Assembly: GCA_009760855.2 (NCBI GenBank)
Contig: WPIO01000001.1
Coordinates: 7,692,001-7,756,000 of the forward strand
Origin: Cristatella mucedo
Lineage: Eukaryota; Bryozoa; Phylactolaemata; Cristatellidae
Length of the DNA: 64,000 nucleotides
Direction of reading: 5' to 3'
The translations under genes were made by a program, and so were the position numbers. Under the pieces are notes generated by a model. It was not told where the DNA came from. It did not search any database and saw nothing but the letters and a program-made list of their open reading frames with translations. Shown here piece after piece: positions 35,090 to 46,800 of the stretch (positions within the stretch are counted from its first letter, which is position 1; each line of letters opens with the position of its first letter).

Positions 35090-36000
35090 GGTGAGATGGC
35101 ATACGGCAATTAGCTCCGAGCTTTTAGATTGTACTAACTGTAGCCACTGTCTCAAAGGGATTTATAGGTTTTTTATAGGCATAAACAAACGACAACAGTC
35201 AGGAGAGTGGATGGCTGGAGTGAATGCCTGGTTAGGAAGTATTTCTGATACCTAAGCCGGTGCAAAAGAATGAAGGTACCTAAAGGCAAGTGGCAAAACT
35301 TCAAAGCGGGATATGCTAGTATATGGAAAGCTTGTGCAGGCTAGTGAGTTACAGTATTATGTGGCAGTTTCGACGTTTATGTCAGACAAGCCTAGCTGTC
35401 GAGTTTTGCATGTATGGTAAGCGTGTTATTGCCTTGGCAGGAAGATCTGAAAGTCGGGAGTTACAGAAGTCTACAAAGGCTGTCTCAAATGCGAGCACCA
35501 GCTTGGCTATGGTCTCCTTATCTAAGGGAGCTTGACTTTTTGCAATATTACGCAGATGAAGATAAGCAGGTTTGACCGTTGTTCATCTAGTGAATATAGT
35601 GAAACTTCCAGTTCGTAACAGGACATCCAGATTGCATTCAGAGGCCACAGAAATATGCTGGCTGAGCCAATTTAGAGGATTAGGCTTTCCACTTTTAAAT
35701 CACTAGGTTTGCCCATAACTAGTTTGATCGTCATTCGATTAGAAAAATTCTGTTGCCATCCTCCAAGCGCAATGTGCACAATACATCCTGCCAGAGATCG
35801 GATACATTTTGAGATGTTGGACACTAGGGAAGGATCGAAGCACAGTCACAATTGTGCGTCATCCATAGCAAAATGAAGGTCTAGATTGTGGTTGGTGATT
35901 GCGTTGGCAAGATGAAGGAAAGTTTCCGTTGGCCAGCTTTAATCAGCCCTAGAGTTGGTTCGACAAAGAGTAAGAATAAAATGCGATTATGACTTTTTGA
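35090..36000 (-). mobile_element. Divergent LINE-A copy, RT end and C-terminus
   Basis: The minus strand encodes pieces equivalent to the LINE-A catalytic segment (near 35850-35870, MDDAQL in place of YEDDTQL) and the SLAGCI...NRMTIKLVMGKPS segment near 35700-35800. The C-terminal helix-rich part lies at 35300-35550. Frames are broken throughout. Confidence 0.7.
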
Positions 36001-36654
36001 AAATAAAGCTATTCACTGTGCTACATAACGACGAATAATAGCTACTTTTGAGCTCCACCTTCTGAAAATAGGAATGTTTCATTTACAAGAACTTGTGTTC
36101 CAAACATTCTACAGGCAATTTGGTTAAACAGAATGAATGAAGGTAAAACACTGGGAGGTACAGCCGGAGTACAAAAATCAGTGAGTTAGTTGATAGCTCT
36201 GTATGAATTGAGCTGTGCGCAGAGCATTCTAAGAATCCGCTTTGAGCTGCGAGATTCACGGTGGTTTTGAAACTTCCTTGAACTTGGTAAGTAGACTAAG
36301 CATAGGTGTCAATAAACTGTGCTAGAATGCCAAAGTGGAAACTCTCAGCCATAAATTACTCACTTTTTATTGATGGTACGAGCGACATGATAGAGGCATG
36401 TGGCTTTTATTCATGATAATTCTTCTAAAAGCAAACACCTGTCGTCAAAAGGTTGCCGACGGATCCAACTATTATCAATGGGTACATAAGGCCAACACTT
36501 GCACAGCAGTTAAAAGAGGTAACAGTTTTAGTACAGCAAAAAGCCAGCTCTGCAGCTCCGGAGTTGCTTGGAAGCAATGGCAGACATGATTAGCATCGTT
36601 GCCTTCTTTCGTTGGGCAGCGTAAGGTCGTCATGATTCACCCTGAGCTGCTTTG

Positions 36655-36790
36655 GTTCAGAGATTAAGGTGCTCGCCCCGACCATGGCCTGGCTGAGGTC
36701 GTGGGCTAGAGCCCCGAGGCAAATCTGAAGCGCCTGAATAGAGATTAAGTTTTCTTGGGACGCTATACAAATGAATTATATTTATATTTA
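36655..36790 (+). mobile_element. tRNA-derived SINE, LINE-A-like tail
   Basis: Head with gattaaggtgctcgccccga and B box-like gggctagagccccg; tail with gcgcctgaatagagattaag and ttgggacgctatac, ending in TTTATA repeats. The paralogous site in X2 (about 57565) lacks it. Confidence 0.85.
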
Positions 36791-37025
36791 TATTTATTTA
36801 CCCTTAGTGTGTTTATGAGTGCTGAAACTGTGCCTGCTGCTAGTAACCATATCTACAAGATGGGCCTGGGCATGTCACAATTAACAATATCATGCTTGGT
36901 GACATTGCAAATTTTACTACTAATAATTCAGTCACGCTTTCCTTACAGCATCTTCAACATGCCTAGAAAAAGATTCAATTCTGAGAGTGCTATACCAATT
37001 TGTTATTATTACCATTACTGCTAGC
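36791..37025 (+). mobile_element. LINE-A 3' UTR and tail, divergent
   Basis: Shared 3' UTR words (tgtttatgagtgctgaaact, catgcttggtgac) and a degraded tail (agattcaattctgagagtgc) before TTA repeats. Its counterpart in X2 is 57595-57800. Confidence 0.75.
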
Positions 37026-37149
37026 CCTCTATACCGGATTCCTATTGTCCTACTTCTAAGATAAATATATTTGCTGCTGCCGTGCATTTCTAGCATAATA
37101 AATGCGGCGTTAGCCTCACATCTTGTCCATGCACCTTTAAAAAAACGAT

Positions 37150-38830
37150 ATTGTTATGCTACTAACTTAGAACGCAACAATCGACCAAGAAAACTAGAAC
37201 AACTTCCGTACTTTCTCCCTACTGCCATTCCTATATAAGGCACTGGAACGAGCAGGGGCAGACCAACTGAACTCTTACATTCAAACTTCAAACATAGCCT
37301 GTAAGTTCCTGTCTGGTTTAAGAGATAATCACTCCAAGGAGCCAGCATTTCTTTGGGTGTAATTTTTAAGTAAATGCAGACTTTGGTAGCATCTCTCTGT
37401 CTCTTTTGCTCGATCTTTCGGTAGCGTTTGATATAATACAGTGATCACAAAGTCTATCTAGAGCCTCCCCCAGTTCGCCTGGGTATCACTCGCACTGCGC
37501 TGCAATGGTTTAGGTTCTATCTTAGTGAGAGACCCCCAGAATGTTGATGAGATCAGAGAAAGATTATCCGCAGAGCCGCTACGTAGGCTACGTACGGTAA
37601 GTACGGGTTACCCCGGCTCTGTGCTCGGTTCTCTCCTTTTCACAGTTTACGCTCTCCTGCCTACCGATGTGATCCCCAAGGACAGCTCTGTAGAGGTCGG
37701 CCCCAAGGCAAATGCACAAAAGCTGAATCCAGCCATGCTACCAGTGCACAATCATGACATTTATTTCTATGATGACGACACCTAACTGCACCTATTCGTT
37801 GACCCCCAGCTCTCTAGCACGTCGGCTTCTCTTACCTCCCTTGCTGCCTGCTTTGCTGACATCCGCACATTGATGGCAACAGATTTTCTCAAATTGGATG
37901 ATGATAAAAACCAACTTGCTAGCTGTGGGCTAGCCAAGAGCGACATGGAAATTGGAAAGCTCAATACTCAAAATCTGCTCTGCCAGCATGTCTCCAGAAG
38001 CGTCTACAAAAAATCTGGGTGTCCGGTTTCCAAGTGATTGATCAGTAGGCAACAAAAATTAGCTTCACTGTCAAGTCTGCCTACTTTCAGTTACATTGCA
38101 TAGCAAAGACTCTGGCCGACTTAGACAGGGATACTACGTCCTATTTGGTCTATCATTTGCGACATCCCGGCTTTCAGATCTACCTGCCTGTGCAATCAGG
38201 CTATAGCAGTTGGTCCACAATTCTTAAGCTAAGCATGGCTACCGTAAGCCTCCCAGTTGCTGCATCATGCCACTCACTAACCTTTTCTGGCTCCCAATCA
38301 AGCAGCGTATCAACTTCAAGGTTCTGTCACTCACTTGTGGTTTCCTGCATTCTGTGACTCCACTCCATCTATCGAGATCACTCCCGAAACAGAACAGGTA
38401 GTTGTGCGCCTTGTTTACTGACTCAGATCCCTTTGGTCTAACTTAAACTGACCACCAGTTGCTTAGAGACTTTGCCCTCAACTCGTGTGCTCGTGAAGTC
38501 TGAAATTCACTAGCATGTGACGTCACGACATCCCCTTACGTGACGACATTTAAAAAAATAAAAATGCACCTATTTATCACAGCATTTAGTGGATCGTTGT
38601 GATTCGTTCTGTGTGTCCTTATAAGTGCTGTCACTCTGCATGCTGCCACTAACCACATGTCCATGCTGACCCTGTACGTGTCACCTCTAACCATTTTATG
38701 CTTGTTGGCATTGTGCATACTATTACAAATCATATGATTATGCTTCCTTGACAGCATATGTAAAGTGCCTGGAATAGGAATAAGTTGTCCGAGGGTGCTC
38801 AACGAATTTCTTTTTTTTATGATTTCCAGT
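37150..38830 (+). mobile_element. LINE-A copy, RT to tail, spanning blocks X1 and Y1
   Basis: RT pieces in order: FLYKALERAGADQLNSYIQ (about 37210), ITRTALQWFRFYLSER (about 37490), PGSVLGSLLFTVYALLPTDV (about 37615), then after a 66-base insertion IYFYDDDT (catalytic box, YDDD) and ASLTSLAACFADIRTLMA. The C-terminal part lies at 38030-38600 and the 3' UTR and tail at 38600-38830. The copy has shifts and stops and is inactive. Block X ends and block Y begins inside it. Confidence 0.85.
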
Positions 38831-40625
38831 TTTTTTGGCGTATCTGATTCTATTACAAGCCTTTTACTTTTGTGCAGCTGACCTCTCTCTTCGTTTCTAA
38901 TGCTACAAGCGATTCGAGCCATAGTGATTAGGTCCGTAAGCTCGAGATACTTGTTATCGCAATGCAGCTCAACTTCTGAGATGTGTCAACGACTTTCTGT
39001 TTTAATTCGGCATAATTTGGTCCGCCTAAGATAGGCGTCGTGGTTTAAGTGCTGTAAAGCAATAGTCTAAGTAGCAATAACTTTTGACCACTAAGTAGCC
39101 CACTGGTTTCGGGATCGGCATCCAATAGAGGCGAAAAGGTGTCGACACTGAGTCTCGGGACTCAGTCTCGTGATATTAATAATGATAACAGGTTGTTTGT
39201 ATAGTTCCTCGAGACAGCTACCAAAGAAGCAGCAACCAAGGACTAACGGAATGTATATAAGTGATCTTAGACAAGAATCCAAAAGCAAGCCAGGACCTTG
39301 CATGCTTTGTAAGATAAAGGCGAGTAGAATGCACGGAGGTGGTCTACAGGTATGCACCCAAATCGCACCCGGTCAAAAAAAAGTCAGCTCAAGTATTCGA
39401 AGCCGACACTTTAACTTTGACTTCGATTATGCAAGGTCATTGCAAATAGTGACCATAGCCAGAAGAGAGTTCCTGGCTTTCGGCTCATAAGAACGGTTGG
39501 CTTGATTACCAAAAGTTTAAACAAGATGCTGAGGTGGTGCGAAAGCACACAGGAAGGGCGAGGAGGTCAAGAATAGACAATCCGGGCAGGCGATCGGAGC
39601 GATCTGTAAGTCTGATGAAGGATGAGTGAATCTATTCGATCCTTGGCAGGGAGCCAGTGAATCTCGGACAGAAGTGGCTCGATGTGGCAGCTACGCCGTT
39701 GACGACCAACCAGCTGAGCTGCCCATTCTTGCACTAGCTACACCCGATTGTTGGCACAATTTGATTGACCAGAATAAACGGAATAGGAGTAATCTGCATG
39801 CGATGTCGAAAACTCGTGAACCAAATTCGCTGTCGAACACATTTCTAAGCTGGCCCGGATTTAGGTGACGTTAGTTACGTGAAAGTGGGCATTTCTCTTT
39901 GGAGGAGGAAACCCATGCTAATCCAGTGTTTGATCTAGTCGTTTTGGAACAGAACACCTTGCCATTCTGGCTTGGCCCAGTGGTTAAGGTTCTCGTCCCG
40001 ATCAAGGTCTGACCGAGGTCATGAGCATACGCAAAGCGCCTGAATGGACATAGTAAAGTTCACTTGAGGCTCCTATATAAATAGATAGTGTTATATTATG
40101 AATACGGGCAGACGTCGCTGGGTGATGCTAGATGAACCCATCACGAGATCGAAGTCTACCAGCGTCTCTTGGGCGACACCGGATTGGCTTATATCCATCA
40201 GATCCGTAGTAGCATTGCCAAGGTTCAAAGAATCGTTAGCAGCCATCCGCGTGCGAATGTTGTCCATGCAAGCTGAAAGAACATATCGTGATTCAGATGC
40301 CGAGCACTTCTTAAAAAGGTCAACTAACAGATAAAGATAAAGCTTGGTGTCATCTGTGTAGAAATGCAAGCAAAGATTTTGCTTGGCAATGCCATCAGCT
40401 ACAGGGAGACTATAGGATTATAAAAAGAAGGGGGCCCTGCTACTGAACCCTGTGGTGCCTGTGCTTTAAGAGTTTCCTAGATGACCGACAGATTTTTATA
40501 CCTGTACTCTGACCTCTCTCAATGATGTAAGACATAACCCAGTACACTGTTAGTGCCACTGATACCCAGGCTTCGCGACGAGGTGCTCCAGAATGATTTT
40601 TGACATGACTTGCATCGTTCAGTAT
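38219..40625. repeat. Repeat block Y1 (paired with Y2 at 51979-54405)
   Basis: Nearly identical in sequence and order to 51979-54405: LINE-A C-terminus and tail, an unassigned piece (38830-39165), LINE-C on the minus strand and a SINE inside it. Similarity starts abruptly at caattcttaagctaagcatg inside the LINE-A copy. Confidence 0.9.
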
Positions 40626-40690
40626 TAAGTACTCAGTATTCAGTATATTCAGCAGTAACCCACTATTGCCCACTGCAAGCAATGACTCCT
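39165..40690 (-). mobile_element. LINE-C copy with reverse transcriptase part
   Basis: On the minus strand, 40682-40440 ends in WVMSYIIERGQSTGIKICRS, and 40440-40420 reads APQGSVAGPLLF in another frame. Next come FYTDDTKLYLYL (catalytic box, T in place of A) and CMDNIRTRMAANDSLNLGN at 40370-40220. The C-terminal segment at 39720-39640 has CHIEPLLSEIHWLPAKD. The 3' end is at about 39170, in attattaat. A SINE interrupts it at 39960-40095. Frame breaks make it inactive. Confidence 0.8.
39960..40095 (+). mobile_element. tRNA-derived SINE inside LINE-C
   Basis: Head cccagtggttaaggttctcg and tail gcgcctgaatggacat, ending in ctcctatataaatagat. Its B box is partly lost (a deletion relative to the 53.75 kb copy, which keeps gagctccaaccccg). 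It is present in both Y blocks, so it inserted before they were copied. Confidence 0.8.
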
Positions 40691-43448
40691 CAACCGCTTT
40701 ATAAACGAGGCTGTTCGCTCAGTTAATCTTCATTTTTTTGAATGCTACGGCTGCTCACTGCCGCGTCTCACTTAAAATGGAGGCGACTCTGAGAATATGG
40801 CTCTGTGACGCCGGCTCCCGTTGGCCTGACTCGAACCTTTTTTTAAGCGCCTAGGAGGAGATTGAGATCTCTGTCGGTGCTATATAAAGGCATTACAATT
40901 TTTATCACTACTCTTTTGAATGTTTCGAGTTTTTGCCGTCGCCTTGTATGCCACTCAAGTGCCAATGGCGTCATGGGAACGGACCGGGGCAGCGAGGCCC
41001 AATGCGCCTTGCTCTTGGCGAGCTCAGCCTCTCGCAAAGCCATGAGCCAGCGAACTGCAGGGCATGGGGTTGGACGGGCCCGAGGTGGCCACGTGACCTC
41101 AGGTAGAGGCACTAGAAGCTTCGGTCTCGGGCGAGCTTCTAGCTGGCAACTCGATTGTATGTACGAGTGTGTTAATACCATGACTGTATTGTAGAATCTG
41201 GTAGGATCTGGTCTAACGCGAACGGGGTGCTACTGCTCTCCATCAAATGCAGCTCGCATGCATCCAAGCTTAAACGTGAGTAGCCAGACTGAGGCCGCAG
41301 GTGGCACCCGATCGAAGAGGACTCGGCAGTGCTCGAGCGAATACGCCGAGCACTGTCGACGAGTCGTGTCGCGGCAGCGGCGGCAGTGTCGGGCGAGCTC
41401 GGCAGTGTCGGAACATGAAATATATCGGACTCAATAGAAAATGGCCACGTCTCGACGGCGCACCGAAGGTTCGAGGCCGGCGCCTCAATACTTAGCCATC
41501 GATCGCGAGTGGCAACGGTAGCTGCGAACTTGGCCACAGCTGCAGGTGCCAGGCAGCAATAGCCAAGTAAGGTAAGGTGGCAAGGTGCTCAACAAAGATC
41601 TTCTGCCGCCACGCAAGTGATGCTATTAAATAAGCTATAAAGCGAAGCAGCTCATAGCGATAAGCAAATCGCGATTTCCCTGGACGAGCAAGTTTCTTCA
41701 TTCACGGACTTGGCTTGTTTATTTCGGCTGACTCCAGTGGCGCCAATGCACTCTCCCGCCCGTTCAGGCTCAAAGGACTCGCCAGACTCAAATGAATCAA
41801 ATGATTCGCGGCACCCGGCCTAAAGGTCTCCGAGGTCTGACGGCCTATTCCAGGTACCTACTAGTTTTCTAGTTTACTAGTTTTCAGCATAGGTTTTCTA
41901 GTGCGGCATTTTGAACTTGGCGAGAAATTGTAAATGCCTAACGTCGGAGCGCCCGAAGGATGGGGATGCAGATTAAAGCGATTTCTCCAAATGGACTTTT
42001 TTTTAAGCGGGCCAAAACGGATATTAGCTCGGTCTGCATTTATTGTTAATTTTAGGTTTCAAGAGACAATTTTTCATTTAAGGATTAATATTGATATTGG
42101 TACGATTTAATTTAAGATTTGCTGAGAGGTTAAGGCTTTCTAGGCGCGTCAAAGAAGGCCTACTAAGCGGCACGAGCACTCTAGTTTTCGTCGCGCCCAT
42201 ACAAGCTCCGCAAATGGGCGCGCCGAATAATGATCAAGACTAGCTCCAAGCATCCTAGTGGTGAACCTTCTGAGAGCAGCTCCAGGTTTTCCCGAAATGA
42301 TAAAAAGCCATTCTCAGTCGACGGTCGGTAGCGAATGTTTAGGCGTCGCACCCAGCCCGCCCTGGCATCGCCTCAGCTCCATTCTCTGCAGGTAGGCTGG
42401 CAATGCGGCTTCGCGCTCAGGCTCCGCCAGAGCTGCCACGGCGGAGGCGGCGAGTACGGCAGAGGGGGCCCGGGCATCCTTCGTAACGGTGCAGCTTCAG
42501 GCCCTACAGTGTGAGGCTGCAGCTCATTTTTGGCGGTGTCTAAATAAGCTTCTGGGCATCGCTCTTTGAGCATGGATATTCCGGCTATCCGAAATGGGCT
42601 ATATATGGTATCTGATGGCACTATACAAAATACAAATATACCATTGCTATTGCTATTATTATTTACCTTTCTATACTTATGCTTACACTTATACTTTACT
42701 TATGCTGGGTAGGAAGGTAGATATATATTAGCAATAGGAATGCTATATTTGTAAAGTGCCTAGAAGATTTAGTTAATAGGGTGCTTCACAGGTGCCTCAT
42801 TGTTAATTATTATTTATAATTACAGGAGGAAAAGTAAAAATTTCAAAATATACTTTTGACCATTTTGTTCTCAAGTGAACATAAGCAAATAATAAGTATG
42901 AGAGAACCTGTTCTATTTGCATATGCAAAGTGCGAGGGCTCTCTTTCCATTGGTCAGTGCCGGCAAACAACTCAGCTGGAAGTTATATTTACTGCAAGTG
43001 CATGCAGCAAAGGATTGTACTTTCAAATGGATCTGGGTTAAAAGCTGAAGAGATCGACCTAAATAAATGTCAACGTACGTCAAGCGCGTGAAGGTAAGTT
43101 GTTATTACGTACAATAAAAGAAAAAAAATAAAAACGTCTTATGTTAAAATGCAAAATGCAGCAGCTTTTGTGGCCGCATGCATACGCCGTTGCGCTTTCT
43201 CAAACCAACCCCTGACCACACGGGTTGGTGCACTGCCACGTACGGTCTCGAAGAAGCCATGCTTCGGACTCAAACTACCGGCTGTCAGCGACTCTGAGCT
43301 AACGAGCCGTCACGTGGGAGCAGGCGTCTCGCTGAATCGCTTAGGCCGTAAGCAGCGACAGAGAACCGCAGAGCTCCCCGCTGCCGGCGCACGGGCACAG
43401 TCTCATTCCGCCGAACCGGTTCTCTGCGTGCCCGTTCGGGGTGCGGCC
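40691..43448. other. Unassigned region downstream of the coiled-coil gene
   Basis: Tail-like LINE remnants occur at 40845-40905 (gcgcctaggaggagattgag) and about 42735-42815. GC-rich patches at 40930-41560 and 42360-42500 have open frames on both strands but no motif; the best, 41172-41537 minus, has only a GTG start. The minus-strand gene's 3' UTR should begin below 43449; no clear poly(A) signal was found. Confidence 0.35.
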
Positions 43449-43855
43449 TCAAGCTAACGCCGTTTCGGCTATCTCATTCAGCGGCCGCAGGCAGTCGTAT
43501 GCTGACGCCGCGTTGCGGTCGTCGTCGGCGGCGGCGGCGGAGCCATCAAAACCGGCAGCTCTGGCGGCGTCAGCTGCCAGAGCTGCGGAGTCGGAGAGCC
43601 GCGCCCAGTCGCTCACGCAGCGAATTTCCGAAATTCGCTGGTCGGCGAGGAGGATCGCCTCCAGCAGCCGCTGATGCACCAGCTCGCATTCCGACTCGAT
43701 GTACACGGCCTCGATCCCGGCCAAGGTCATGCTCTTCACCAGTCGTGCATCTGTGGCCTGCAAAACAAAGCGCTCGTCGACGGATGGCGACACCGCACCG
43801 TCGGCGGTCGCCGCCGGCCGCCGCGCAGCGCCACCGCCGTTGCCCCAAGCCCAGC
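43449..43855 (-). CDS. Coiled-coil gene, candidate last exon
   Basis: This frame (ending in TGA at 43449) reads VDERFVLQATDARLVKSMTL and IESECELVHQRLLEAILLAD, then an Ala-rich tail. Its composition is far more natural than the Arg-rich reading of the long frame here (to 43570). It connects in phase to the main frame by removing 43856-43919. Confidence 0.6.
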
Positions 43856-46800
43856 CTGCCGGTCAGCGACACGCTCGCTGGAGGCGCTGCGCGCGCTTCG
43901 CCCACCTCGTCGCGCTCACGCGGCGGCTCGGCGATGGTGACGCCTTGCTCCGTCTCTCCTCGTGGCGGCTCAGAGCTGTCGATGACGAGAGCCTTATCGT
44001 CGCCGGCGGCGCTCGCCTTCAGCTCCTCGTGGCCGGCTGCGCGCAGGCGGTCCTCCTCCGCGGCCGCCGCTGCGGCCACTCGCCGCTGCGCTTCGCCGAG
44101 GGCCGCTCTCGTCGCGTCCAGCTCCGCGGCCGCGCGCCGCCGCTCGTCGTCCAGCTCCGCTCGGCTCTCTTCTGCTCGTGCGGCCGTGAGAAGCCGTTCA
44201 GCGTGCAGCGTCGCTTGAAGCTTCCTGAGCTCGTCGCCGACGCGACGCCCTTCGTCCTCGCTGGCGGCTCGCGTCTTCTCCACCTCTTCAGCCGCTCGGC
44301 GCCGCTCTTCGGCGAGCATCAAGCGCATGTGCTCCAGCTCTGCGGCGGCTCGACGCTGACTGTCAAACAGCGCCACTTTGGCCATCTCCAAGTCGGCCGC
44401 TGCGCGGACCGTAGCGTCTCGCAGATTTGTCAGCTCGTCTGCTAAGCTGCACTGCTGCTGCTCCTCGTCGGCACCACGAGCGGCATGTTGATGCTGCTCG
44501 TCGAAGAGTCGTGTGCGAATCAATTTCACCTCAGTTTCCGACAAGAAACGACCACCGTCCGTCTTCCGAGTTGCCACCACTGTCGCCAGAGATTCCACGC
44601 AGCTCGCCACTCGAACGCCGACGGCGACGCCGCCCTCGTTCTCGCTGACGGTACGCATCTCAGTCTTATTGAGCGCGCTAGGCCGCTCTTCAGTAAAGAT
44701 TTCCTGCACCTTCACTAGTCCCGCCTCTGCAGCGCCTCTTCGCTGCTCCTCTGCCAACGCCTCGTGAGCCTTGTCCAAGGCATTGGCCTGTGCAGCACCT
44801 CTTCGCGGCTCCTCTATTAACGCCTCGTGAGCCTTGTCCAAGGCATTGGCCTGTGCAGCGCCTCTTCGCTGCTCCTCTATTAACGCCGCGTGAGCCTTAC
44901 ACAAGTCAGCAGCCTGTGCGGCGCCTCTTCGCTGCTCCTCTATTAACGCCGTTTGAGCCTTTTCCATGTCATTGGCGTGTGCGGCGCCTTTTCGCTGCTC
45001 CTCTATTAATGCCGCGTGTGCCTTGTCCAAGTCATTGGCCTGTGCGGCGCCTCTTCGCTGCTCCTCCGCTAACGCCGCGTCAGCCTTGTCCAAGTCATTG
45101 GCCTGTGCGGCGCCTCTTCGCTGCTCCTCTATTAACGCCGTTTGAGCCTTGCACAAGTCAGCAGCCTGTGCGGCGCCTCTTCGCTGCTCCTCTATTAATG
45201 CCGCGTGTGCCTTGTCCAAGTCATTGGCCTGTGCGGCGCCTCTTCGCTGCTCCTCTATTAACGCCGCGTGAGCCTTTTCCAAGTCATTGGCCTGTGCGGC
45301 GCCTCTTCGCTGCTCCTCTATTAATGCCGTTTGAGCCTTGTCCAAGTCATTGGCGTGTGCAGCGCCTCTTCGCTGCTCCTCTATTAACGCCGCGTGAGCC
45401 TTGTCCAAATCATTGGCCTGTGCAGCGCCTCTTCGCTGCTCCTCTATTAATGCCGCGTGTGCCTTGTCCAAGTCATTGGCCTGTGCAGCGCCTCTTCGCT
45501 GCTCCTCTATTAACGCCGCGTGAGCTTTTTCCAAGTCATTGGCGCGTGCAGCGCCTTTTCGCTGCTCCTCTATTAATGCCGCGTGTGCCTTGTCCAAGTC
45601 ATTGGCCTGTGCGGCGCCTCTTCGCTGCTCCTCCGCTAACGCCGTTTGAGCCTTGCACAAGTCAGCAGCCTGTGCGGCGCCTCTTCGCTGCTCCTCTATT
45701 AATGCCGCGTGTGCCTTGTCCAAGTCATTGGCCTGTGCGGCGCCTCTTCGCTGCTCCTCTATTAACACCGCGTGTGCCTTGTCCAAGTCATTGGCCTGTG
45801 CGGAGCCTCTTCGCTGCTCCTCTATTAACGCCGTTTGAGCCTTGTCCAAGTCATTGGCCTGTGCAGCGCCTCTTCGCTGCTCCTCTATTAACGCCGCGTG
45901 AGCCTTGTCCAAATCATTGGCCTGTGCAGCGCCTCTTCGCTGCTCCTCTGCTAACGCCGTTTGAGCCTTGAACAAGTCATTGGCCTGTGCTGCGCCTCTT
46001 CGCTGCTCATCTGCTAACGCCGTTTGAGCCTTGAACAAGTCAGCAGCCTGTGCAGCGCCTCTTCGCTGCTCCTCTGCTAACGCCGTTTGAGCCTTGAACA
46101 AGTCAGCAGCCTGTGCGGCGCCTCTTCGCTGCTCCTCTATTAACGCCTCGTGAGCCTTTTCCAAGTCATTGGTCTGTGCAGCGCCTCTTCGCTGCTCCTC
46201 TGCTAACGCCGTTTGAGCCTTGAACAAGTCAGCAGCCTGTGCGGCGCTTCTTCGCTGCTCCTCTATTAACGCCGTTTGAGCCTTTTCCAAGTCATTGGCG
46301 TGTGCAGCGCCTCTTCGCTGCTCCTCTATTAACGCCGCGTGAGCCTTTTCCAAGTCATTGGCGTGTGCAGCGCCTCTTCGCTGCTCCTCTATTAACGCCG
46401 CGTGAGCCTTGTCCAAGTCATTGGCGTGTGCGGCGCCTCTTCGCTGCTCCTCTGCTAACGCCGTTTGAGCATTGTCCAAGTCATTGGCCTGTGCAGCGCC
46501 TCTTCGCTGCTCCTCTATTAACGCCGCGTGAGCCTTGTCCAAGTCATTGGCCTGTGCAGCGCCTCTTCGCTGCTCCTCTATTAACGCCGTTCGAGCCTTT
46601 TCCAAGTCATTGGCCTGTGCAGCGCCTCTTCGCTGCTCCTCTGCTAACGCCGTTTGAGCCTTGAACAAGTCAGCAGCCTGTGCGGCGCCTCTTCGCTGCT
46701 CCTCTATTAACGCCGCATGAGCCTTGTCCAAGTCATTGGCCTGTGCAGCGCCTCTTCGCTGCTCCTCTATTAACGCCGTTTGAGCCTTTTCCAAGTCATT

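Larger units (their letters stand above)
35070..37830. repeat. Repeat block X1 (paired with X2 at 56.0-58.5 kb)
   Basis: The block matches 56000-58490 in order and orientation: divergent minus-strand LINE-A, a unique segment (36010-36590), LINE-A tail, and LINE-A reverse transcriptase. Many small differences suggest an older copy event than the Y1/Y2 pair. X1 has a SINE (36655-36790) and a 66-base insertion (37681-37746) that X2 lacks. Confidence 0.8.

Noticed and set aside
41172-41537. 121-codon minus-strand frame of natural composition
   Set aside because: GTG start, GC-rich patch open on both strands, no domain or splice context. Kept only as a remark.
44790-45971. Long plus-strand frame (393 codons, rich in Pro, Ala and Trp) opposite the repeat array
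   Set aside because: It is an antisense shadow: a 63-bp repeat with no stop on the opposite strand stays open for as long as it is repeated. The minus-strand frame extends far beyond the array and has a non-repeated domain.
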